A DNA stretch of 64,000 nucleotides from Stenopsyche tienmushanensis (GCA_008973525.1 WACJ01000074.1:682001-746000); one strand, 5' to 3'; shown: positions 12,503 through 26,499, counted from the stretch's first letter. Numbers and translations: made by a program. Notes: generated by a model from the letters alone, not told the origin.

Positions 12503-14955
12503 GATAGCTTCGGTTTTGCTATGTTTTAAATGCTGCTTTTAGAGATCGTCGGAGATTTTCAACAATTAACTTGTTACTCCGAGAGCTCGTATAATATCAG
12601 CGTAGAGTGCAATGTTTTATGAAGATGGTGTTGGTAGACCGTGTAAAAATAAATTAAATAGTCCTGAGGAGCTCTCGCTGAAACAGATTGGGGAGTTGAC
12701 TATTTATATTTGAATTGTGTATACTGTAATTGAGTTTCATATTAAATGTCGCTAATCGCATTAGAACATTCGAAAGTCAAACAGTCGGGGAATCGCCAAT
12801 TAAGTTTTATTCCATAATCAAAAAGCGTATGGATGAAATTAATCAACAACGAATTCGGATTTTCGTGAATTGTCACTAATCATAAAATCACTTGCAATAA
12901 ATAATGAGTGTTATACAATTATCCAAAACCAAAAATAGGAATTAAAAAATCATCATTGATAATGAAAAAGGACTTTCTATGTGTATATAATTTAATTTCA
13001 ACCCTATCCAATATAAGCCTTAGTTATCAAATAAATCAGCACATGAACATAATAGAATATTTTAGCGATAGCTCCATAGAAAAGACTTTTACGGAGATCA
13101 CTTACATCTGATAACGGATATGGCAGATTGAATAGAGAACGTTTTTCGTGGATTTTTTAATATAATTGACATACCGGGAAATTTGTAAAATATGCCTCAA
13201 TGTATCGATCACTTTTCAATACAAAATGACGCACTTTGATAGATGCTTACTTCCTGCGGATGTCAAAATAAAATTAAATTAAGAGCATAAAAGATGTCTT
13301 TGCGATACACATTCTTTTGTTGAGACATGTTTACGACGCGCCTTTGAATTGAGCGCTGTCACCTTTGAGTGATTATTTTGTGTTAAAATATTTTTATCGA
13401 TTTTTTTTGTGGATAGAAATTGAATTTAATAATTTCGTACATATCAAAGATCAATGAATTAAAAAATAGTTCGCCAAGATGAGCGTTTGTTTTAATATTT
13501 GCCAGCATCTGTGTCAACCAATTGATTATTATGCTTAATCTGAATGGGTGTTTAATCTTCGATCCCCCTACAAAATATTCGGTCTTATAAGGATGCTTAT
13601 AAAGACGATGACCTTGCAGTGGATGAAGTTTTCATTGCCACATTATAGTCTTGTTTTGGTTTTATACGAAAGTTGGAGGGGAGGATTTATTACCATCAGG
13701 CACTATAGTATTACCCAACTTAAATGCTTCATCTGTCGTATTAGACTACCCCTAATAAACCCGAACGCCTCTTAAAGTTTAAATGGCGCCAGCATCCCTC
13801 TGAGAGGCCATTGCGCCTTAAAAATGACAAGAAAGAGATTAAGAACGTTTTTTTATAACATAGTCGTTGTTAAAAAATTATAATTGTTTATGGTTGATTA
13901 TAAATTAAATAGTTGCTCAGAAAACAAATCGGGCTGCCGTAAATAAAAACGTCGTACCGAACCCTCGTTGTTTCTTTTAACAACACATCCTGCCTTGATA
14001 TGTTGACGTTTGTTAGCAACTGACGACAATTCTTCCGACCGTCAGGACAGTAACATCTGCCATGAGAAAATTGAAAGTTTATTTCCTATCTGAGCGAATC
14101 TGCCGTTGGCGAATTCAATAAACTTTCCGACATATTTTTTCTTCCTCGGACTGGAAAAAGGTCAATCAAATTTGAAAAACAAAAAGGATCACCGAAGGCA
14201 TTCGTCGAAACTGGATGGAGACCGAATAAAAATAGAATAAACATCTCCGGACATCTAATGAAGACGACTTTAACGGGATGTAGAAAAATATCGCAGGCTT
14301 ATATTTCTGCCCATGGACCAAATAAGGGCTGTTGATCAATTTTTTTTTACCCCGTGCTAAGCATACTTAAATTTAGAGCCATTATGCATTTATCTCCGCT
14401 TCTTTGGGTGTAGACGTGCGATATAAAGATGAGGTACAAAGGGAGAATTTGATTAATGGTCTTCTCATCCTTAGAGCACCATTAATGTTACTGAACTCTT
14501 CTGAAAGGGTAAGAAATTTTCTCGCACGTGTTCAAATACTCACGTGCAGACGCTCGAAAAATGCACAAAGTATTATAACTTTCTAATAAAACTCACCTTT
14601 TGATAAAAATATTGCGGATATTCAGACAAAAAGGCGTTTTTATATATGAAATTAATTTCTTTTTAACAAATTTATTTACAAAGATTATTCTACAAAATAA
14701 TCACCAACGATATTTAAAACCTTCCTCTACGTATTGGATTTTTTTTAAAAAAAATGAAGTGTTTCGATTTAAAATAGTCCAAGAGATCGTTTTTTATACC
14801 ATCATTAAATACACATTTTATCCATCTAAAAAGCCCCGTAAAGAACAAAATAAATCGTAATCAGATGGTACCAAGAGGGGTAATTATAAGGGATGCTAAA
14901 CTGTACTCCATCCAAGTGTGTTAACGAGTGATTTTAGTGTACCGTGTGTCAGTTA
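12503..14955. other. No gene recognised
   Basis: Mixed AT-rich sequence. Open frames of 60-92 codons (for example 13548-13775 and 14600-14860) show no domain or motif I can name. Confidence 0.5.
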
Positions 14956-15081
14956 ATCAAAGCAGGCCTCTTTTCTTCAATTCGTTTTGTATTAACTGCA
15001 GAATTTTTCAGCCATGATTATTTCTTTATATTTCAGCAATACAAAATAAATTATACCATGAATATCCCACTAAACAGACAA
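14956..15081 (-). pseudogene. Mariner transposase fragment, second lineage (catalytic WWD region)
   Basis: Read on the minus strand in one frame, 42 codons give LSV-stop-WDIHGIIYFVLLKY and continue through AEKFCS, with three stop codons. This is the segment around the second catalytic Asp of the mariner D,D34D domain, where the usual reading is VWWD..G(I/V)(I/V)(Y/H)(F/Y)ELL. It differs from the WWDCRGIVYYKLL of the neighbouring fragment (15083-15601), so the two come from different mariner lineages. It abuts that fragment directly, in the same orientation, right after its HHDNDRPH motif. Only this piece of the element remains. Confidence 0.7.
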
Positions 15082-15082
15082 T

Positions 15083-15601
15083 TTATTTCTGACGAGCAGA
15101 CACATGAGGCCTGTCGTTATCGTGATGAAAAAGAACGCTTCGTCTATTCGCTAATTCTGGCGGTTTTCTGGCAATTGCATTCTTTAGATTGTCTAGTTGG
15201 AAACAATATTTTGTTGATTTGATTGTTTCACCTTGCTGAAGTAACTTATAATAAACTATCCCCCTACAGTCCCACCAAATGCAGAGCAAAACTTTTTTTG
15301 GATGTAAGCCAGGCTTAGCTACAGTTAAAGCTTCTGTATCCTTGGTCTAAGACCGTTTATGTTAGATATTCTCATAGAGTATCCAACTTTCATTTCCAGT
15401 GACAAGTCTCTTCAAAAAAGGTTGGCTATTATGTCGTTGGAGAAGAAGATCGCATGTTGAAATACGCTGAAGTTTATTTGTGTCAGTCAGTTCATGAGGA
15501 AGCCACACATATGAACGATTGATGTATTCCAATTTTGTTAGATGTTTATGGACGGATGTTCGTAGAATTTCTAACATGTTAGCTATTTCGCGAACAGTAA
15601 A
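15083..15601 (-). pseudogene. Mariner transposase, near-continuous relic with a mutated catalytic Asp
   Basis: About 173 codons run in a single frame with two internal stops, just after LYENI and in place of the Trp of KRSW. In order: the end of the helix-turn-helix region (TVREIANML), the linker motif WLPHEL, the first catalytic site, the second (CIWWDCRGIVYYKLL) and the third (HHDNDRPH). The first catalytic Asp is changed: the motif reads LVTGNESW where LVTGDEKW is usual. The layout and residues fit the irritans-type mariners, a remembered resemblance. The N-terminal DNA-binding part upstream of 15601 and the C-terminus are missing, and I find no terminal repeats. The Asp-to-Asn change and the two stops each rule out activity. 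Confidence 0.88.
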
Positions 15602-16308
15602 TCACATTCTAAAAACAGCAATTCAGTTTCTTCGTTGAAGAAAACTCTATGTCTTGTTTGTCATACGTCTTGTTTTCACACTTTGTGGATGTTTTGCAAA
15701 ACTTTTTTGAATTTTGCTGAATCATGAATATCCGTTCTTATCATTATAATTCATATATCATTCTTTCTTCGTTATTTCTTGAATGAAAAATTTTGGATTA
15801 GCTTCAATTTCTGAATTTATGCGATCCTCATCCATAACTTTAAGAGATCCACTTCTTGGTTTGTGTACGAAGGAAAATTGCGCGATTTAAAATTTAAAAA
15901 CCATTTCTGTCATTTTAAACCCTACAAAACTTCCCCATAAATAGCACAGATGATTTAGTTGCCGTAGTCGCTGATTTTTTTAATGAAACTCGTATAGCAT
16001 ACAATAGCAAAAACATAGTTTGCTCAGAATAAAGCCTTCTATTGTTAATAGATATTGATTTTGTATTTTTTTGCTAAAGATACACGCTTCAGCCATTGAT
16101 CAAACATTGACAAAAGAAATACGTACAATCTGATCGACAGATAAAACACAACTGATCAAAGTTACTCATTATAAAAAACGCCCTTTGGTCTGGGTACCCA
16201 TAATATTTGCCTCTGTGAAAAAGAAGAAATATGTTTTTCATCCCCTATGCTTATTTATGAACTTAATGAATATATTTGAAGGGAAGAAAGAAAAAAGAGA
16301 ATGCCGCG
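15602..16308. other. Probable decayed element flank, nothing named
   Basis: Continues upstream of the mariner relic on the minus strand with many stops. I cannot align it to the expected mariner N-terminus. Confidence 0.35.
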
Positions 16309-16374
16309 TTACAACTTAATTAATTTTTCCCAAATCATTATCGCAACATGAGGCCGCACATTGTCTCGATAGAG
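16309..16374 (-). pseudogene. Short mariner scrap (third catalytic Asp)
   Basis: Minus-strand reading gives LYRDNVRPHVAIM then WEKLIKL and a stop. DNxRPH(V/A)A followed by a KL-rich helix is the region of the third catalytic Asp in mariner transposases. Only about 22 codons are recognisable and no terminal repeats are seen. It lies 0.7 kb from the larger mariner relic in the same orientation, so it may be an independent scrap or a displaced piece. Confidence 0.55.
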
Positions 16375-19035
16375 AATGTCCTCTGATGTTGGAAGGCATT
16401 TAGCGATGGTCTTTATTATCTCTCCTTCGAAAAATACATGTTTTCCTCCATCTATAATATAGAGATATAAATACGTCAGCAAAGTCAACTTATTTTTATA
16501 CCAATGGCTAAAATTTATGCTCGTTTATAAAAATATTCGCAGAGACCCAAATTCGATATCCTTACTTGGAGTCAAATATCTATGTTGCTATACTATTTCG
16601 CAATTTATTGCTTCGTAAGCGGAATATTTCATACCATTATATTTTAATTAAATATTTAATATGCTATAAACGAATTTGGGCAATTCTGGAAGTAAGTCTG
16701 AGAAGTCCACCAAAAATAATAATAGATTAACTTAATTGTCGCTGGAAAATTATGTATGAATTATACAATGCTCAATTGACTTAATTAATAAAGGACGCAG
16801 TAAAACGAGATTTACCATTTTATAGTCTGTATTAAGACACGGTTCAAGAAACGCGTATTATTAATTTAAAAAAAAGGATTAAGACAATCATTCGATTAAG
16901 AACATTTTCGTCATTGCAATTTCGGAAAATTGAAACTAAACGCGTTGGAGCAGCCAAAAACCATTGACGCATCTCCTGCAAAATTACTTACGTACCAGTA
17001 CATAATTACTCAATAACTATAATTATATTAAGTGAAAAAACAATAGCTTTCTTCGGGTTAAACGCCTGTTGTCTTCCTTAAGTCGCTATTAAAAATTAAT
17101 AATTTTATTTTAATGAGTATGGTGAGATATCGCAGGAACAATGCTTTTCATAATTGTTTTAACCTGTTGAGACAACCAGAGTAATGTCATCCACAATAGG
17201 AGCAAACGAAACAATGATTTATAAAATACAATTAGTTTTAATCGGTAAAATGAAAAATAATGCTTCCATTCACCTGTTTAAAAGCTATTTAAATCGTATT
17301 AAGGTGTATCACATGAACATTCGGAATTCATAGATGTGTTTTAAAATGCCATAACTTTTACAAAATATAATTCATTCAATCAAAATAATATCCATTAGAT
17401 TAATTAGCTTTTTTCAGATCAGTCAGTTAAATTATTTCAATTATTTTACATCGATTATTTGCATTCAAAAAAGACAATCGAAGCACTATATATTAAGTAT
17501 ATTAAGTAGCTCTCGATGGTAAACTCAACCCACGTTACGATAAGTTAATTAATTTAGCTTCCAGGCTATTGCACATATTAAATTATAGCGTCACACTTAG
17601 ATTTATTAAATTATTAAACTTATTTTCAAAAAAATAGTGATCTTACAGGTTAAATGTTAATATGTTAAAAATAAAATCGGACAAAATGCCAATGAAAAAG
17701 ATCGATTGATATAACATACATTATTCAAAGTTGCTTACGACGCGATGTCAGTTTTAAGTCTACTCAATAAAATATGAACAAAAAAGCCTTTGACCCTTTT
17801 GGGATCATCCAATTGACGATGACATATCGTTTATTCAAAGGGTTATCAAAGTCGAAATTATACCAAAAAACTTGCGATGAGCATTCAAAAAATTATACAG
17901 TAAATACCATTTTATAAATTCAATATTTCGTATAAAAAGCTAAGTGCTTTTTGATCTAAAAGTGGCCAAAAAACTGACAAAAGCGACTTATAATGCATAA
18001 TTTATACTATTAAACCTATCTTATCTTTAGTTCCATCGATGCTAGAAACAAGGCAAACCATATAAAAATACTATTTTCTGGAAATAAAATATGTATTCGA
18101 GAAATTGATTTATTATTTAATTTTGAATGTATTGTTTTTATGGTAGTTTTTAGTACGAGCGATAAAATATGCAGATAAGACTACGAACCCTTTATTTTAT
18201 CTATTTGTTCCCATTCGTCTAAATGGATTTCATTCAGTCTAAAATAACTTATCCTTTATATGGCCTATCAAATATCATAAAAGCGTCATAAAAATGCTTT
18301 TGAACGCATGCTTTATTTATGGAAATATTGTCAATATCGGGAATTTAAATTTCCATGGAGGAATAATCTGTGTTTCGCAGATTATTTAATATATCCGTAG
18401 GAAATGAATTAGGCTTTGTGATCGACAAAAATATCGAAAAATATAGCAAAGCGCGTCATTTGAGATCAATGAGGTAATTTGGGACGTTCAAAGATGAGCT
18501 AACGTCTTTGGGAAATTGGAGGAAATTAAATTCTCGTTGAGTGCATGTAGAAGGCTCAGACAGAACCAATTTTTGCCCAACGTATGAGCCATTGGATTTA
18601 ATTTCCCAAGCGGAGGAAAACCGCTGTTGTAAATGAAAATCTCTTATGCTTACGCTTTAATACGAAATCGGGATGAGAACTTGCCCTAAAGAAACTAATT
18701 CATGTTTATTTATATACATCATACACTTAAATGCTTATTACAAAAGGTTGCCCAGAATATGGTCTTGTTGGTTTGAGCAAAATTGAGAGATGGCATAATG
18801 ATATTTTATTTCTGTCCAATCACATTATAGACAAGTGGTATTATTCGCAAGTCATATCGATTTCCAATACGGAATAATTTATTTCAATTATATACTCATA
18901 AATACTGATGGTGGGAAGGTTTTTCTTATTGAGATCAAATGTTAATGATGTCTGATACATCACTGTACACATAATGAGACTGTTGCATGAATGAAATGAT
19001 ATCTATGTAGATGTAATTCGCTTATTTTGTTATTA
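16375..19035. other. No gene recognised
   Basis: AT-rich without supported coding. A 9-bp inverted repeat (AATAATCTG and CAGATTATT, 7-nt loop) lies at 18362-18386. Nothing else. Confidence 0.5.
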
Positions 19036-19260
19036 ATTAACAGCGACACCTTTCTGTCTCCCTTTGGACACAATGTATCAAATTAACAGAGTCATTTTCT
19101 GTCTTTTTGTGAACAACATTACGTCTTGGTAACAACATCTATCTGGATTCTTGCGCTAGCAGCATTTCCTGACGTATGGTCAAGTACGGGATATAGGAGG
19201 CTACCGAATAGCGTTAGTTGCGGGAAGACGTCTTTCCGACAGGCTCATAGCTGTATCTTC
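19036..19260 (+). repeat. Decayed copy of the LTR-like repeat at 29282-29807
   Basis: This stretch keeps two copies of a taacag(c/a)g motif 46 nt apart (19038 and 19084), as the 29.3-kb copy does 45 nt apart (29392 and 29437). An acaatgt block lies between them in both. Further on, aggaggc, then a gtt/cgggaagacgtctttcc block and a cagg/ctc block occur in the same order as ggaggc and gggaggtcgtctttcc in the better copy. Order and spacing make common origin likely despite many substitutions. The ends are not recognisable. Confidence 0.5.
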
Positions 19261-22200
19261 TCCTTCGTATATTATAATAAAATAAATCAATAATTTGGAG
19301 CGATGACTAAACATAAAAAAGAACCACTTGTTTTAACCATGATTTAAACCTGACTGATTGATATTCAATATTATTTTTTAACCAGGGTGAAGTTAAGAAG
19401 TCTGATAATTTAATTTGTATTGTAAAATATCAAAATTTTAAATATTGCAAATTAATACGACCATGGTATGTAACAACCATTTTTGCATCCTAGTTCAAAA
19501 ACACATGCAAAAATCAATTTTCACCCAAAATCATGATCATTATTTTTTATATTCATATCTGCTATCGTCGTACATGATTACGTAAGTTATGAAGCCTTTG
19601 ATCGGTAACACTTGATTTGGCGTATCCTGTAGAATTATATTCCAAATAAAATTTTGTTTCAATAGTATAACTTGCTTAGATTCTGAATTTAAATAAAGCA
19701 ATATTACTGTTGACAAATTATCATGATTAGATTAACCACATTATTTGGATTATTTAGTGGTGCTAAAATATTATTCACAAGTGCCCATTAAAAGAAAATG
19801 ATCTCATTATTTGCATGGAAGGTTATGAGAATAATACTATTATAATGCAAAGAATGCTGCATTTAAATTCAATGTTATTAATTATGTCCTTTGAATCTAG
19901 TTTCTCTCATAGAGCACTCCTTAATTGGTACAAAGTGAATTGGGGCGTTATGCAGCAAAAGCAGGAAATCTTTTCTAACATTATTTTATTTTTTCCAAGA
20001 ATGATGCAAACAGCGTTTTTGAAATGTCAACATATTATTTTTCACTACATACAGAAGCAAAGAAATTTCGTAGAAATGGTACCTGGAAGAAATTATAGTA
20101 TAGAGTTATTCAAACGTAAGTAAAGCTTTACTAATCAATTAGAGCTTTATTTTTAAATTAATATTCTTCCTCTAAAAGAGCACAAGGCTTAAGAGAAAAC
20201 TTCACAAATAGCATTTATAAACAGCAGAAAATCATTGGTAGTATATATAAAATCTTTATAGATTTAATTTTCAATCTTATAACAACATTTTAAAGAATTT
20301 AGCGTATTAACGAGGAATCTAAGCACTGCGCGATGTTCAATTTTCGTAAAGTACGTCTATGACTCAGCTATCGTGATGTTTCTCAAAGTTAAATGAAGCT
20401 TATAACTTGAAATTTGCATTATTTACTTGTTAGGGAATGTTCAACTGGTGCCCTGAAGACCGAGAATATGAAGTGGCTGAAAGTACTTTAAACCGAGAGC
20501 TTTTCAGTTTTCTCTCGAACTAGACGAAATCATTTTGCCGTTACGAATTAATTGAATTCCAAACTAAAAGGAAGCACATGATTGATCTACTCAATCGTTG
20601 ATTTATATAATAATTAATTTCTGATTGTGGAATTAGAATTGTAGAAAGCAGTTGGTCAATGACAATTGGATATATGTTTGAATCATTTGATATTGCCGAT
20701 TTATTACATTATCAAAAAAAAACTTCAACCAAAATGTAAAAAAAGATCATGTTTCTAAATTTGATTCCACAATGGGGTATAAATGAGCGCTCTTTCCTTT
20801 CACTAATTTGTGTTTATTCCCTAGATTGCCCTTTAAGAGATGGAAATATCGGATGGGAATTATTGAGGGATTTTACAAAATTACCGAATTATTTCCTGAA
20901 TTGAAAGGCATTATCGACTAATATCCGGCTTTGCGATTTTCTTATTAATCTTTAAAGAAGAAAAAACTTTGATCCTGTGCGTGCACACAGGACCGAACCA
21001 ATGTTTCCATTTTCTTTCTTAATGGATTTTTCGAGCCACGCAATTTATATCGAAGAATGATTCTTAAAAATATTACTCAAACTTTTCTCTCACATCAATT
21101 TATTTCTGGCTTAACTTGCGTCACAAGATTGATAAGTGACGTTGACAAATTACGAAGATCTGTCTTGATTACATTTATCCTTAACCGATTTCAATCATTA
21201 CACATTTCAATTGCAGAATACATAAAACAATCATTTTGTAGCGAAAATATTGCCACATTTTGCTAAAATTACGATTTTAATGCATATTAATAAATACATT
21301 AGAGGAACCGGAAAGTAATCAAAAAATTGAAAAATCGATATAATAACCATAAATAAAGCGAGTTTATGAATTATTTATGCCAATTTATAAGCAATGTCAA
21401 GACAAAATATCGATCAAGAGCATTAACGTCATAATATGCTGTTCATATTCGATCAGGTAATGATGAAAAATAAGGAAATCGAAAAAATACAGAATAAACT
21501 AATAAGTAAGAAATCAACAATACCTGAGAAAGAATCACACAATAGTAAGGTGCCATAAATTGGATGATATGTTGAAATCCAGAGTGGAATTGATCAACAG
21601 TGATTAGTTGTACATAGTCAATTGTACATATCGCGATTGGATTGGTAAATTAAATAAAGAAGGAACCCGAGTTTCCTTTGAATTGTTAGTTTGGATTCAA
21701 ATGAATCCATTTTTTTAGCAAATAAAAACTTATGATAAACATATCAGAGTTTGGTTAAAAACTTCAACCCTTTTTTATCGGATATTGCACCCTCTGATTA
21801 CCATTTTGTTTGAGATCTTAAAACACTTATAGAGACGTATCTTTGTCGTGATTGATTATTTTTCATTCCCCTTAGTATCAAATAGCATGAATTTATCAAA
21901 GAAAATCTATGCACGAGGTTTTAGTTCTGGAATAAAAAAATCCATAACGAATTTGAAAATGCGTTACGGTTGGAAAATAACTGAAACATGCTGAAAATAA
22001 ATATATTTACATTAAGCAGAAAAACTCGTAACCAAGCAAGCAACAGGAATGTTTACAAACTATGTATGATGTAAAGGGTAATGAGTAAACGAGGAGTGCT
22101 TCTCATATGCATAGCATTTTGGCAAAAGTCTGGAAGCGCATGCTGAAGCAAAAAAAACCCAAGCCTAATTTTGTTGGAACCTCCCAGACAATGAATAAAA

Positions 22201-25200
22201 TATGATGTAACCTTTTCATGAAAAAAACCCGAGAAGAAATATTATACGCCCCATTCCCCCGGAGTTCGTCTTCCGACTCGTCGAGATTTCCATAAGCCCT
22301 TGAGCTCTCCAATACCAAGGGAAGAAATTGAGACCAAAATTAAACAGCGACAATGAATGTGTAAATTTTCGCATATCGGAAAAAAGAAATTCTAGGGCGA
22401 AATTTGAATTTTCAGCAAGTTGTATTGTTCGGAGCCCAATTAGATTGATTATTAGAGTTTACGAGTAACGGAAACGCCATTTTGAGCGCAAAGAGCGCAA
22501 ATTGTGGAGTTATATCATGATGGAATAAATTATGCGGAGGATTGAATAATTCATTTAGGGCACCTGACAGTTTGCATTTATATTCAATTTAGGTCCTCAT
22601 ATAGGGCACATCTTAGAATATATATCTCATTAGCAGGGCCATATTATGCTGGAATAATATTGGACTTAATAAACTTATTTTGAGCTGAAAAATAAATTCC
22701 ATTCTTATTCTATTCATTAAGCGGTACTTTTAAATTTAAAATTAATCTATTGAGTTATTATTGAATATTTAACTTTTAATATTTTGAATGTCAGTGGTGG
22801 TTACAGTAAGTCATGACCTGAGTAAATCCTTACTTTCTGATAGTAACTCGCTGCTTCAAATTTCAAATGGAGTTTATTTTATAACTAAATACAATTATTT
22901 GTTGTTGCCAAAAATGATTGATTTAGAGTTTAAGTTCAAATACTTGAACTAGCAAATAACGACAGATTGATATCAGTATATAAATATATCAAATATTACA
23001 ATTTTACGTTTGAATTTTAATGTAAATATCATTTTTTATTTTAAAGTACGTACAAAATGATCTCAATGCTTTGAACTTATATATTAATACAATTACGCTA
23101 AGTTTACAATTGAGTAAATCGCTATCAGCTGTTAGACAGATGCAATAAAATGAATTGATTACACTTGCAACGTGCAATAATAAATATATAATTTTCACGC
23201 TGTGTGTTACGTTATGTTTGAATTTTCGAGGAAGTTTAACGTACATTTGTTGAATGAAAACATCCCTTATTTTTAGCTAACAATTCATACATAAAAACAT
23301 AGAATTGATAGCGTTGTTTTCCTCGAATCACAATAGCTTGAATGACAACAAAACACTCTTGAGACACATTATACAAAACAATCCATCGCTCCTTATCTAA
23401 CAGCTGATCCTAAGATGCCTTTATTATTGTAATTCCAAAACTATTCAAATACTACTCCCAAAGCTGCAATAACAACCGAAAGCGACTTCCATTCAACTCC
23501 CTCAATTTAGCTTATCTGTATGGAATAGTTCTTAATCCTTTTATTGCCTCTTCTCTTTTCATATTCCATAAGCCTCGACAGACAAATAAACTTCCACTTG
23601 TACTTTAACCCCCGGAGCGCTAAGCCATTTATGAATACATCCTTTAAATGACCGTTTTGGCTAAACATCTGTTGATTTTCAAATATATTACTTGCCTTAC
23701 AGTGTTTTAATTTATTTGGTGAAAGCTTCTTAGACACGGTTATTTGAATAATTTTGGTCATATTTTTAGAGGCAAAACTCATCATGATGAAATCTAATTA
23801 ATGCAATTTGTCGCGATATTTTTCAAAAATAATGGATGATTTTAATACAAAAAATGTAAACTGTAACACAAGTATTATTAGATTGCTTTCGACTACACAT
23901 TTATAGGAAGAATTCAAGAGTTATTTATTCGAAAGTTAAGAGTAGTTGGTGTGTTGAAAAGTTGGAGAACTTTTGAGCTTTAGAAACGAGAAACTAAAAA
24001 CTAGATCGTGGTTTTTGCATCTTTCAAGTTTTCGTCGTGTAGACATGACATTTTATTTGGTTGAGTTTGTTTAGCTCTTAGTTTTTTCTTTTGAATTTCA
24101 ACAGAACTCTGTTAATGATATTTATTCAAGAGTCAAACGTATCCAAATTTAAATATCTGCTAGATTTGATAAAATTATACCGGAAAATTGGAAATGCATT
24201 AAAATTTTTGGAGTTTTTTAAGATTATGGATATTATATTATACTATCATTAGATCTTAACGTTTTTTAAAATAGGCGTTTTGTCAAGAGACATTAATTCT
24301 ACTCTGTATATTCTTTTGATAGTGGATCGTGAATTTTCACAATACTCCTTTTTTTAATAAGTTTTTGCAAAAAGTATGTCATTGGTATTTTTAATTAATT
24401 CCAATACAATCGATTTGTTAAGAATTATTAGAAGGGTTGCAGTCCTTTTTTCTGGCTAGTGAAAAAGCCTGTAAGGGACAGGGAGGATCTATGCTTTCAA
24501 GAATGTGAGTTGATCAACTGGTTTGGTTGGGAGAAACGTAATTTCTTTGTCGTTCTAGAGCTGGTTTTCATCATGTTTCTGAAATGTAATATAAATATTT
24601 TGAACAAACCAGCTATCTAGTACTTATTTCCTGACCACTTTCATCCACTTTTAAGGCATCTCCTCTTATTTGATCGTAAATTGAAATAAAAAAGATCTTA
24701 GGAAGTAAATGATTTGTCGATTTCGGGCTCAGATATTTTATGCTTGACTACAAAAATGTTTAATATCTAAATTTCCCTCATATTTGAGACAACATTTAAA
24801 GTATTATATTGCCAAATAATACATTTTTGCGTCTTCATTCAGGTTTCCTTTATTTAAATTTAACCAAATTCGGTAAACCACAAGCGTATTTAAAACTATT
24901 CTCTGTGTCATTTGTATGGTAGTAATGCCGTTTTATACAGCTTTTAAAGGAAGTAATGGTGGTTGTTTTAGATGATTAAAAAACCCTTTCATCAACATAT
25001 GTTAAGCTAACAAAAATAATCCCTTTTGTGTAAATATTTTCGGTTTTTTTGCTTGAATCGCTTATCTCATTTCCATTTTTATGAATTTATTTTAGGAAGC
25101 GTTCCGAAGACGCAACAGTGCCTGAAGCCATATTAAAATTGGATCACATCGAATCAATACAAGTGTAGTTGTATTGATTATTTACGAAGCTTTTAATATA

Positions 25201-26220
25201 TAAAAGTTATATTAATTGATTCGATTTTTTTTGTATATTATGTATTTTGTGCCTTTTGATAAGAATATATAAACTTTATAAAAGATATCATGTAAAAGCT
25301 ATATAAAAAATATAGAATTCATAAACAGTGAATAATATTTTAAATAAATGTCGCAAATCAAATTATCAAAATTTTTACGGAAAGATTACGATCGTTTCTA
25401 TGCTAAATTAATAGTTTAATTTGGTATTTTTTGTTGTTGTTAAATATACTTGGATTGTTTTGGGTTTATTCATAATCTCTCTTCAATCATTGATTTAGAG
25501 ACTATTATAGAGAATTTTATATCGTGGAAACACAATAATAGTTTAACAAGGATATGTTTTTTTAAAAAACGTGAAAAATTTGTTTTTCTCTTGCTTCCAT
25601 GCCAAAAAACTTGGGTATAATACGGAATTTGGTTAATAAAAATAGACCAAACCCGAAGAAAAGAACACAGGAAGGGTTGTCATATTTATGATTATGGACG
25701 AAGATTTTCAATATATATAAAAAGAAGCAAAATAAATAGCTCCGGGTGTTATCGGCTTATAAAACTTAGCACATAAAAAGATAAAATATTATTAAAACGT
25801 CTAATATTTATCGACGGAAGAAAAATTGTATATAAATTTAACAAGGAGTGATAAAGATGAAGAAAAAATAAGCCCTTTTAGATGAGCTTATCGAGGAGCG
25901 CTTAATGCTATTTTAAATATATCAAGTTTGGTAGGGCTTTAAAGCGTTTTCCTCCTTGGAAAAATTCGCATTGTATATTTTTTCCGTTGAATATAATTTT
26001 CATAGGTGCTTCTGATCTCGTTTAAATTTTTCTTGCTCCTCGATTCATGGGGTGATGAAATAAAGCACTAAAATCGAAAGTCTTTCATAAAATCGTGTTG
26101 AACTTGAGTAACAGACGCCGAGAAGCAATACAAAGAGAATACTAAAATAATTGATAGAGAAAGGCTCGAACAATGGTTTATTAAATTAGTCAATAAAAAT
26201 TGCGTTGATGGATGTAGGCG
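19261..26220. other. No gene supported
   Basis: Long AT-rich stretch. The longest open frames are 102 codons (19815-20123, plus) and 92 codons (23507-23785, minus), neither with a known motif. A slightly GC-richer open segment at about 22240-22320 (minus) is discussed as a weak exon candidate. An 11-bp perfect hairpin lies at 25152-25179. Confidence 0.5.
25152..25179. repeat. Perfect 11-bp inverted repeat (hairpin)
   Basis: AATCAATACAA and TTGTATTGATT pair perfectly around gtgtag. AT-rich palindromes arise easily in this composition, so the significance is low. Confidence 0.4.
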
Positions 26221-26465
26221 ATTTTCATAAGCAATCCTTCTGGGGCAAAGGATATTGTATATGGTGGGTCTCCATTACAATTCCTCTATGGTTAAAATAA
26301 CATTTATCAATCGTCATAGTATTTACTTCCTTAAAATCAAGAAATCTGACTAAACTTTGATCAAGTTCAGTGATAATAATTGTCTTCTTATCATAAGGAT
26401 ATGTATAAGGAATCCAATCCCGAGCTAAAATTTCGATCCCGGGGTTTAGGGATTGCATTAGATCA

Positions 26466-26499
26466 TCCCAGGATCAATCCCAGGATCAATCCCGGGATC
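26466..26499. repeat. 12-bp direct repeat, three units, in a hAT terminal region
   Basis: The unit tcccaggatcaa occurs twice in tandem, followed by a variant tcccgggatc. The same gggattgcattaga...catccc context recurs at 56338-56412, where the repeat is reduced. It lies just downstream of the hAT transposase tail and probably belongs to that element's subterminal sequence. Confidence 0.6.

Noticed and set aside
19815..20123. 102-codon plus-strand open frame
   Set aside because: Chance length and no domain seen; codon content is as AT-rich as the surrounding non-coding DNA.
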